Assembly (NCBI RefSeq): GCF_036924645.1
Contig: NZ_JAZHRX010000001.1
Span: forward strand, 4,987,501 to 5,051,500
Direction of reading: 5' to 3'
From: Bradyrhizobium sp. AZCC 2176
Lineage (GTDB): Bacteria; Pseudomonadota; Alphaproteobacteria; Rhizobiales; Xanthobacteraceae
DNA: 64,000 nt
Shown: one piece after another, positions 47,874 through 54,988 of the stretch
Layout of the letters: every line of letters starts with the position of its first letter
Position numbering within the stretch: the first letter of the stretch is position 1
Position numbers and translations under genes: made by a program
The notes under the pieces: model-generated
Told to the model about the DNA's origin: nothing
What the model saw: the letters and a program-made list of their open reading frames with translations, nothing else
Database searches by the model: none

Positions 47874-48718
47874 GCCTCGCCTCCAGCCGGTCCACGGCGG
47901 ATCAGGCCGCGCGATGGATCGTAGGCGAGGATTGCGCCGACCATGAAGGCGATCGTACAGCCGCCGACGACCGCGAGTGCGATCCAGTTGATCTGTCCGT
48001 ACAGCGCAAAACGTATCAGCTCCACGGCATGCGTGAACGGATTGAACAGGCAGACATAGTAGAGCATCGGGCTGCTTTCCAGGATGCGCCACAGCGGATA
48101 GAGCGCCGAAGAAGCGAAGAACATCGGAAAGATGACAAAGTTCATCACACCCGCAAAGTTCTCAAGCTGCTTGATGCCAGAGGAGATCAGCATTCCCAGG
48201 GCGCCGAGCATCAGGCCCGACAGGATCAGCGCCGGCAGCACCGTGATATAGCCGGCCGGCGAGGGCGCGATATCCCAGAACCAGGCGATCAGCAGGAAGG
48301 CATACACCTGAAGCAGCGAGACCGCGGTTCCCGCCAGAAGCTTGCAGGACAGGAGAAACCATCGCGGCAGCGGGCTCACCAGCAATGTCCGCATATTGCC
48401 CATCTCGCGGTCATAGACCATGGAGAGCGAAGACTGCATGCCGTTAAAGAGCTGGATCATCGCCATCAGCCCCGGCGCGATGTAGACCTCGTACAGGATG
48501 TAGGTTTCGTAGGGTGGGATGATGGAGAGGCCGAGTACCTGGCGGAAGCCGGCGGCGAAGATGAACAGCCACACCAGGGGCCGGACCAATGCGGAGATGA
48601 AGCGTTCGCGCTGATGCAGGAAGCGAAGCGCCTCGCGCCACACGATGCCGCTCAGGCAGGTGAAATATTCGGCGAACGAGAAGCCGGTCCGGATCGGTCT
48701 TATAGCTGCGGATGTCAT
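47870..48718 (-). CDS. PQQ-associated ABC transporter permease (ABC-2 type, PedC-like)
   Basis: A 282-residue inner-membrane protein with six hydrophobic segments and the ABC-2 exporter-type layout: R-E-x-L-R-F-L-H-Q-R-E-R-F near residue 30, then Y-D-R-E-M-G-N-M-R-T-L-L-V-S-P-L-P-R-W near residue 103. Such permeases pair with the adjacent ATPase. In Pseudomonas the related Ped system and in Methylobacterium the Lut system are linked to lanthanide-dependent growth. Translation is coupled to both neighbours (TAATG and ATGA). Confidence 0.88.
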   Translation of the reverse strand: MTSAAIRPIRTGFSFAEYFTCLSGIVWREALRFLHQRERFISALVRPLVWLFIFAAGFRQVLGLSIIPPYETYILYEVYIAPGLMAMIQLFNGMQSSLSMVYDREMGNMRTLLVSPLPRWFLLSCKLLAGTAVSLLQVYAFLLIAWFWDIAPSPAGYITVLPALILSGLMLGALGMLISSGIKQLENFAGVMNFVIFPMFFASSALYPLWRILESSPMLYYVCLFNPFTHAVELIRFALYGQINWIALAVVGGCTIAFMVGAILAYDPSRGLIRRGPAGGEA

Positions 48719-49536
48719 TACGTCAGGCCTCCGCTCGGTGCGGTGGAGCCGGTCAGCCGCATGAACGCCGTGTTGATATCGCTGCCGCCGGTATCGGCGA
48801 TAACCCGCGCCACCTTGCCCTGCGCCAGTACCCGGCCCTGATGCAGGACAACGAGATCATCATTCGAACCGATTTCGTCAAACAGATGCGTCGCCCACAG
48901 CACGCTTATTCCCTGCTCGGTCACGAGCTGGCGAACGTGGTTGAGGATGTCGGCGCGAGCCTTGACGTCGAGGCCGACGGTTGCCTCGTCGAGCAGGAGC
49001 AGGCGCGGCCGGTGCAGCAGTGCCCGTGCGATCTCCAGTCGGCGCATCTGACCGCCGGAGAGGTCGCGCACCTTGCTACCGGCGCGATCGATCAAACCGA
49101 TGCGCGCCAGCACCTCGCCGCTGTGCACGCGGGCATCGCGTCTGGCGATGCCGTGCAAGGCGGCGTGATAAAGCAGGTTCTGCGTCACCGAGAGGTCGAG
49201 ATCGAGCGTGCGGGGCTGAAACACCACGCCGAGCAGTCGCAGCGCTTCGCCAGGCGTACGCGCGATATCATGGCCGAAAATCCCGATGCGCCCGCGCTGG
49301 ATTCCGAACAGCCGCGTGATCAGCGAGAACAGTGTGCTCTTGCCGGCGCCGTTCAGGCCAAGCAATGCCGTGAAACTTGCCGGTGCGACGGAGAAGCCGA
49401 CGTCGATCAGTGCCTGTCGGGCGCCATAGGAATGGCTGACGCCGTCGATCGACAATGCAGGCATCTCCGCGGCGTCTAGCCGGGAAGGGATGTCCTGCAT
49501 GTTCTGACCGCCGGAACGTGCGTCAGTGGCCGTCAT
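48718..49536 (-). CDS. PQQ-associated ABC transporter ATPase
   Basis: A 272-residue ATPase with Walker A GLNGAGKST near residue 60, signature L-S-G-G-Q-M-R-R near residue 158 and Walker B L-L-L-L-D-E-A-T-V-G-L-D. Q-P-R-T-L-D-L-D-L-S-V is the typical Q-loop of this exporter-like subfamily. ATG 49536 overlaps the beta-propeller gene's stop (ATGA), and the long upstream frame is rejected. It works with the permease at 47870-48718. Confidence 0.88.
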   Translation of the reverse strand: MTATDARSGGQNMQDIPSRLDAAEMPALSIDGVSHSYGARQALIDVGFSVAPASFTALLGLNGAGKSTLFSLITRLFGIQRGRIGIFGHDIARTPGEALRLLGVVFQPRTLDLDLSVTQNLLYHAALHGIARRDARVHSGEVLARIGLIDRAGSKVRDLSGGQMRRLEIARALLHRPRLLLLDEATVGLDVKARADILNHVRQLVTEQGISVLWATHLFDEIGSNDDLVVLHQGRVLAQGKVARVIADTGGSDINTAFMRLTGSTAPSGGLT

Positions 49537-50525
49537 GGTTGTGCAATCGTGATACCCCAGGGCAACTCGCCGACCTGGATCGTCTTGATGACCTTTTGTG
49601 CGGCGACGTCGATCACCGAGACGTCGTTCGACACACCATTGGTAACCATCAGATATTTCTCGTCCGGGGTGAATGCCATGTGCCATACCCGCTGACCTAC
49701 CAGAAGATATTTGGTGACCTTGTGGCTGGCGGCATCGACGACCGCGACGCGATTGGCAGGGCCAAGGGCAACGAAAGCGGTCTTGCCGTCCTTGGTCATG
49801 CCGATGCCGACCGGCTGGATGGCTTCGCTCCGCAGGCCCGGAATGTTGAATGAGATCTTGTCCGTCACCACCCGTTTGGCCGGGTCGATCACCGAAACGG
49901 TGCCGCCGATCTCCGACGATACCCACACTTCGGAATTGTCGCGCTTGAACTCCGCGAAGCGCGGGCGCGCATCGACCAGGACGTTGGCGACGATCTGGCG
50001 CGTCGCGGTGTCGATGAAGTGCGCCATGTTGGTGGTCTCGGAGGTATTGATCAGGATCTTGCCGTCCGGACTGATGGCCATGCCCTCCGGCTCGACGCCG
50101 ACCTGGATTTCGCCGAGACGGGCGCGCCTCTCGACGTCGATGATCGTCACCGTGTTGTCGTTTTCGTTGGCGACGTAGAGGATCTTGCCGTCAGCATCGA
50201 GGGCGAATAGTTCGGGATCCGGGCCGGAGGGCAGGGTATCGACGATTTCCTGCTTGGCAGCGTCGATGACCTGAATGCTGTCGTCGTCGCCGACGGCCAC
50301 GAATACAAACTTGCCGTCCCTCGTGAATTCGATGCCGCGCGGCCGCTGGCCGACCTTGATGGTCTTGATGACAGCCCAACTGTCCGTATCGATCACAGAT
50401 ACTGTGTTGCCCTTTTCGTTGGACACATAGGCGACGAAGGCCGAAGCGGGGGCCGCCGTCGCGAGCAGGAAAGCCATTCCGGAAAGCAGGCAATGACGCC
50501 ATATACGCAATCGATCCTCCTTCAT
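49533..50525 (-). CDS. PQQ-associated YVTN beta-propeller protein
   Basis: A 330-residue exported protein (signal peptide cleaved near ASA-FV). It has seven or so YVTN repeats of the form V-Y-V-S-N-x-x-x-N-T-V-S-V-I-D, for example V-A-Y-V-S-N-E-K-G-N-T-V-S-V-I-D, L-Y-V-A-N-E-N-D-N-T-V-T-I-I-D and M-V-T-N-G-V-S-N-D-V-S-V-I-D. It is the periplasmic partner of the ABC system. ATG 50525 overlaps the upstream stop. However, AAGGAGG lies inside the frame just 5 nt before TTG 50510, so TTG may be the true start. Confidence 0.88.
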   Translation of the reverse strand: MKEDRLRIWRHCLLSGMAFLLATAAPASAFVAYVSNEKGNTVSVIDTDSWAVIKTIKVGQRPRGIEFTRDGKFVFVAVGDDDSIQVIDAAKQEIVDTLPSGPDPELFALDADGKILYVANENDNTVTIIDVERRARLGEIQVGVEPEGMAISPDGKILINTSETTNMAHFIDTATRQIVANVLVDARPRFAEFKRDNSEVWVSSEIGGTVSVIDPAKRVVTDKISFNIPGLRSEAIQPVGIGMTKDGKTAFVALGPANRVAVVDAASHKVTKYLLVGQRVWHMAFTPDEKYLMVTNGVSNDVSVIDVAAQKVIKTIQVGELPWGITIAQP

Positions 50526-51703
50526 TGCAGCTTGCACTTGGTTTCCGGCCGATCGACGCCAAGCGTATCGAGCTCGGACACCTGATGCAAAAATCCCTCC
50601 TGCGGCGAAACCGAGACCACCATGCGTCCATCGACCAGCAGGATCGGCTGACGAAGCTGCAGGTTCCAGTCCCGCAGCGTCAGCCGCCGGCCCTTGAACG
50701 CCGCAATGGAAAAGTCGGGCCCTTTGAGGAACGTCGATACCGCCTTTGGATCACCAGATTTCGTGCGCGACGTCGCTTCACCGATCATACGCACTGCGGT
50801 CCAGGCTTGCATGTCCAGTGCGGTCATGTGTCGCGAGTTCAATTTTGCAAACCGGTTCTGGATCTGGATCGCGCCCCACTGGTCCTGCGCGGCGTGCCAA
50901 CTGGTCGGAACCAGACCTGCCGAGCCGGCAACCGGCCGCGGATCCCACGTGCGATAGGGCAGGTAGGATGCGAATACTTCGCTTTCGTCGGCAGCAACGA
51001 GGACGTCATAGGCCGGCGCCTGCTGGGTGAAGACCGGTATTTGCCGCTGGATCAGGGTCACCCCGCTGTCGGTACGGCGGGCGCCGCCGGTATCCTCGAA
51101 GGTTCGCTCCTGAACGATCTTGGCGCCGAAGCGCGTGGCCGCACGGCGCAGTGCTTCGGCGTAGAGTTTGTCCTGATCATGCGAGCCGACGACGAACAGC
51201 CAGCGCTTCCATTGCTTCCACGCCAGATATTGAGCGAGCGCATCCGCGAGCATCGAGCGCGTCGGCGCGACATGGACCACATTGGCGCGACAGTCCTGCT
51301 CGCGCAGCCGGTCGTCGACGGCGCCGGCATTCAACAGCAACGTGCCGCGATCGCGAAGCGCGTCGGCGGCCTTCAATAAATCGTCCGCCGGAAGGTCGGC
51401 AATGATGAGGCCGGTGCGCTCGGCAAGTGCCGCCGCGGCTTTCGCAACGTCCTCGTTATCTTTGAGCCGGACTTCTTCCAGCGTGAAATGCTGATTGAGG
51501 AACCTGCCCGTGGTGTTGTTGTCCTCGACGGCAAGGCGTGCGCCGGCAATCCCGTCATTCTCGGCCGGAAGTTCGACGAGCGACAATTTCGCCTTGACGC
51601 CGGCGCGGCCGAGATAGCCGATGCCGATCTCGGTGGGATCAGCCGCGAGCACGGGGAGGGCCGCGATGCTCAAGCCGATCGCAACGACCACCCACCGGAT
51701 CAT
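50522..51703 (-). CDS. PQQ-associated ABC transporter substrate-binding protein
   Basis: A 393-residue exported protein of the branched-chain amino-acid type-1 binding fold (signal peptide cleaved near LAA-DP). It starts I-G-I-G-Y-L-G-R-A and has L-N-A-G-A-V-D-D-R-L-R and R-S-M-L-A-D-A-L. This subfamily co-occurs with PQQ-dependent alcohol dehydrogenases, and in methylotrophs its relative LutA belongs to lanthanide uptake. A ribosome binding site (AGGGAGAAG) precedes ATG 51703. It is the first gene of the coupled minus-strand operon that runs to 47262. Confidence 0.88.
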   Translation of the reverse strand: MIRWVVVAIGLSIAALPVLAADPTEIGIGYLGRAGVKAKLSLVELPAENDGIAGARLAVEDNNTTGRFLNQHFTLEEVRLKDNEDVAKAAAALAERTGLIIADLPADDLLKAADALRDRGTLLLNAGAVDDRLREQDCRANVVHVAPTRSMLADALAQYLAWKQWKRWLFVVGSHDQDKLYAEALRRAATRFGAKIVQERTFEDTGGARRTDSGVTLIQRQIPVFTQQAPAYDVLVAADESEVFASYLPYRTWDPRPVAGSAGLVPTSWHAAQDQWGAIQIQNRFAKLNSRHMTALDMQAWTAVRMIGEATSRTKSGDPKAVSTFLKGPDFSIAAFKGRRLTLRDWNLQLRQPILLVDGRMVVSVSPQEGFLHQVSELDTLGVDRPETKCKLQ

Positions 51704-51816
51704 GGCTTCTCCCTGACAGGTCTTCTCTTCGCCGCATGGCGGACCGTTTGACCTGAACCATGACCGAATTGTTTTGGCTTGCAACCCAATTCTCTGTGGG
51801 ACGGCTTCACGCCGTT

Positions 51817-52662
51817 TCAGCCTTTCAGGCGCTCCCCATGCCAGCGCAAATGGTCGCCCATGAACGTGGAGATGAAATAGTAACTGTGGTCATAGCCGGG
51901 CTGTCGGCGCAAGGTGAGGGGGACTTTGGCTTTCTCGCACGCGCCCTGCAGCAGCTCCGGGCGGAGCTGTTGGGCCAGGAACTGATCGGCGTCACCGTAG
52001 TCCACCAAGATATCGGACACTCTGGCGCCGTCCTCGATCAACGCGACGGCATCGTGCTTGCGCCATGCCTGCCGGTCGTTGCCGAGATAGCCGCCGAGCG
52101 CCTTGATGCCCCATGGCACCTGCGAGGGAGCAACAATCGGCGAAAACGCGCTGGCTGCGCGATAGCGGTCGGGATGGCGCAGCGCGACCGTCAGTGCGCC
52201 GTGGCCGCCCATGGAGTGGCCAAGAATGGATTGTCGATCGGGATCGACGGGAAAATTTTCAGCGACGAGTTTCGGCAGCTCTTCGGTGACGTAGCTCCAC
52301 ATGCGGTAATTGCGGGCGAACGGCTCCTGCGTCGCATCAACGTAGAAGCCGGCACCTAGCCCAAAGTCATAGGCATTGGCGGGATCGCCGGGCACGCCGT
52401 CACCGCGCGGGCTGGTGTCGGGCGCAACGAAGATCAATCCGAGTGCCGCACAGGCGCTGCGGAATTCGCCCTTTTCCGTTACGTTGGCGTGGGTGCAGGT
52501 CAGGCCGGAGAGATACCAAACCACCGGCAGTCTGACGCCATCCGCGTGCGGCGGGACATAAACAGAGAAGGTCATCTCGGTCTGGGTTTCGCGGCTGGCG
52601 TGTCGATAAACGCCTTGCGTTCCGCCGTATGACGTGTTGAGCGAAACGGTCTGCATGGTCAT
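51817..52662 (-). CDS. fghA: S-formylglutathione hydrolase
   Basis: A 281-residue cytoplasmic esterase-D-type alpha/beta hydrolase. The nucleophile Ser150 is in G-H-S-M-G-G-H-G, the acid Asp in the Y-G-D-A-D-Q-F region, and the catalytic His in G-Y-D-H-S-Y-Y-F. L-S-G-L-T-C-T-H-A-N-V/F carries the conserved Cys56. It hydrolyses S-formylglutathione to formate and GSH, the second step after the dehydrogenase at 61365. The length is normal. Confidence 0.94.
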   Translation of the reverse strand: MTMQTVSLNTSYGGTQGVYRHASRETQTEMTFSVYVPPHADGVRLPVVWYLSGLTCTHANVTEKGEFRSACAALGLIFVAPDTSPRGDGVPGDPANAYDFGLGAGFYVDATQEPFARNYRMWSYVTEELPKLVAENFPVDPDRQSILGHSMGGHGALTVALRHPDRYRAASAFSPIVAPSQVPWGIKALGGYLGNDRQAWRKHDAVALIEDGARVSDILVDYGDADQFLAQQLRPELLQGACEKAKVPLTLRRQPGYDHSYYFISTFMGDHLRWHGERLKG

Positions 52663-52695
52663 GATCTCAAACTCCTGCGTCGCGCGGCAATTCTC

Positions 52696-53316
52696 TCACG
52701 CCACGCCGCTTTCTATTGCCAGCCGTACCAGTTCGGCGGAAGTTCGTACGCCGAGCTTCTGGCGCATGATCGACGACGTATTGGCAACGGTTTTATAGGA
52801 GGAATGAACCATCCACGCGATCTCGGAAAGGCTCTTGCCCGCGCTGAGCAGGCGCAGGATCTCCATCTCCCGCGAGGTGAGTTTGGAAAGCGGGCTGCGG
52901 GCGAATGCAGGCCCGGCGAACGCGATGCTTCTAGCGATCGCGGAAGGCAGATAGACCCCGCCTTTGCCGACCTCACGGATGGCCTCGACCAGATCCTGCG
53001 GATCTCCGGTCTTGGTGACATAGCCCTTGGCGCCGATTTCGATGGCGCGCGCGGCGAACACCGGATCGTCGTTCATGCTGAACATGATGATCCGAGCGGA
53101 AGCGGCACGTGCCAGAATGCGCCTCGCCAGCTCGAATCCCGACACGGTCGGCAGATTGATATCGATCACGCAGATGTCGGGGCGCTCAGCAACGAACGCA
53201 CGCTCGCCGCTTTCCGCGTCGGCGGCCTCCAGCAGCACGACCTCCGGCTCGTCGGCAAACACGGTACGGCAGCCCGAAGCAACGATGGGATGATCGTCGA
53301 CGATCAGAACACGCAT
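52696..53316 (-). CDS. NarL/LuxR-family response regulator
   Basis: A 206-residue response regulator. The receiver domain (residues 1-120) has acidic pocket D8/D9, phosphorylated Asp52 (V-I-D-I-N-L-P) and the K of V-T-K-T. The C-terminal LuxR helix-turn-helix (about 140-200) has L-T-S-R-E-M-E-I-L-R-L-L-S-A-G-K-S. It probably pairs with the divergent histidine kinase at 53502 and resembles regulators of methanol or alcohol oxidation. The 15-bp direct repeats at pqqA and xoxF are candidate targets. Confidence 0.9.
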   Translation of the reverse strand: MRVLIVDDHPIVASGCRTVFADEPEVVLLEAADAESGERAFVAERPDICVIDINLPTVSGFELARRILARAASARIIMFSMNDDPVFAARAIEIGAKGYVTKTGDPQDLVEAIREVGKGGVYLPSAIARSIAFAGPAFARSPLSKLTSREMEILRLLSAGKSLSEIAWMVHSSYKTVANTSSIMRQKLGVRTSAELVRLAIESGVA

Positions 53317-53501
53317 TACATGGATCCCCGATAGAAGCTTCGATTCCGTTGCTGCATCGCGTCAGGCTGCACTGGCGCCGGCGCGAGACCGGCCATGCAT
53401 CGCCCGCGAGATTGCTGTACGTTCAATCTGATCGTCGGTTTTTCGACTGTCAACGGTCCTCTCGACGGGGAACTGATTGCGACGCGATTGGGGCAGACGT
53501 C

Positions 53502-54854
53502 ATGTGGCAGAAATTATCGTTGCGTGGGCGGATCAACGTGCTGCTGGCGCTGGGCCTGACGCTCGGTCTGGCCATCAACATTGCGCGGCTGGTCGTGGAG
53601 GCGACGCCGCGCGTTCGAGCTGAAGACCAAAGCGTCATACGGCTGGCGCGCGAATTCGTGGAGACGATCGTTCCCGGCCTTAACGAGGCGCCGGACCCGG
53701 ATGCGCGGCTGAACCAGATTGTTCGCGATCTCAGCCGGCTCCGGCACGTCAGCATCACGCGGCAGGGCGATGCGGCCGCAGGCGAACGGCCCGGCAACGG
53801 CGATCACGAACGATCGCCGCCGGCCTGGTTCATCGCGCTCGTTCATCCGGAAACGACCGCCGTGAGCGTACCGATCACCATCCACGGAAAGCCGCAATCG
53901 CTCGTGATCACATCGCATCCGAACGATGAAATGGCCGAGATCTGGGATGGGATCGTCACCCAGCTTGCGATCGGCTCCGCCATCGCGATCGCCCTCTTTC
54001 TGGTGATGATGATGATGGTCGGCCGGGCGCTGGCGCCATTGCAGGCGCTTTCGCAGGCCATGGCCAACATCGAGACCGGGCACTATGATTCACGCGTCGA
54101 GCCCGGCGGCGCGCCCGAACTGGCGGCGCTCTGTACCAAGCTGAACCACCTTGCCGGCGCGCTAGGCGAGGCTGTCGAGGATAAGCGACGGCTCGCCGAA
54201 CGAACGGTCTCGCTGCAGGATCTGGAGCGCAAGGAGATTGCGCGCGAATTGCATGACGAGTTTGGGCCGTATCTCTTTACGCTGCGCGCCCACGCCGGTG
54301 CCCTGGCGCGGCTTTCGGAGGACGGACGCGCGCCCGGCGCGGATGCGTTGCGCAAGCATGCCGCCGCCATCATGGAGCAGATCAATGCGCTCCAGCAATT
54401 CAACCGCCGGATACTGGAAAAGCTGCGGCCTGTCGGGCTGGCGGAGCTCGGCCTTCGCGAGGCACTTGGCGTGCTCATGCGTTTGTGGCGTGAGTCCCGC
54501 CCCGACGTGACCATCGACGCGAACATTGCGTGCGCGCCGGAAGAGACCGGAGAAGTCACCGACCTGACGGTTTACCGTATCGTTCAGGAAGCCCTCACCA
54601 ACGCCTTCCGCCACGCCGATGCGACTTCCGTCAGCGTCACAGTCGAGCAGGCCGCAGGAGTGCATGGAAATCGTGGCTGCGCCCTGGTGCGGGTTAGCGA
54701 CAATGGCCGTGGTCTGGCGCCGGATCACAAGCACGGCTTCGGCCTGATCGGCATGCGCGAAAGAATACTGGCGCTGGGCGGTACGCTCAATGTCGTCTCC
54801 GGCAATGGGGGCGTCACGGTAGAGGCGGTCGTTCCCCACGGATCGAATCATTGA
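53502..54854 (+). CDS. Membrane sensor histidine kinase (HisKA_3 type)
   Basis: A 450-residue kinase. One membrane helix is near residues 13-33, a periplasmic domain of about 120 residues follows (resembling the LapD/MoxY type), and a second helix is near 150-175. A HAMP linker precedes the phospho-acceptor H251 in E-R-K-E-I-A-R-E-L-H-D-E-F-G. The C-terminal ATPase domain has N-A-F-R-H-A-D-A and V-S-D-N-G-R-G-L. Related kinases sense formaldehyde or methanol metabolism (FlhS, MoxY). ATG 53502 is chosen, and the upstream 51-codon extension is rejected. The regulator gene is divergent, not downstream as is usual. Confidence 0.9.
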   Translation: MWQKLSLRGRINVLLALGLTLGLAINIARLVVEATPRVRAEDQSVIRLAREFVETIVPGLNEAPDPDARLNQIVRDLSRLRHVSITRQGDAAAGERPGNGDHERSPPAWFIALVHPETTAVSVPITIHGKPQSLVITSHPNDEMAEIWDGIVTQLAIGSAIAIALFLVMMMMVGRALAPLQALSQAMANIETGHYDSRVEPGGAPELAALCTKLNHLAGALGEAVEDKRRLAERTVSLQDLERKEIARELHDEFGPYLFTLRAHAGALARLSEDGRAPGADALRKHAAAIMEQINALQQFNRRILEKLRPVGLAELGLREALGVLMRLWRESRPDVTIDANIACAPEETGEVTDLTVYRIVQEALTNAFRHADATSVSVTVEQAAGVHGNRGCALVRVSDNGRGLAPDHKHGFGLIGMRERILALGGTLNVVSGNGGVTVEAVVPHGSNH

Positions 54855-54870
54855 TGGGGCGAACCGCCGG

Positions 54871-54924
54871 TTCGGGAATTTGTCCCGGTCTCTTCGGGGA
54901 GGAATGCATTTCGGGAATCTGACC
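54871..54924 (+). promoter_or_regulatory. Two near-identical 15-bp direct repeats before the TonB receptor
   Basis: TTCGGGAATTTGTCC (54871-54885) and TTCGGGAATCTGACC (54910-54924) differ at two positions and start 39 bp apart, in the 134-bp gap before the receptor gene. A candidate operator for metal- or methanol-dependent control; the regulator is unknown. Confidence 0.4.
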
Positions 54925-54988
54925 TTTTGCGGCTAGCGCGCGTCGTTGCCTTCTCACTAGTATCGTCCACAGCTAACCGGCAGCGCCA

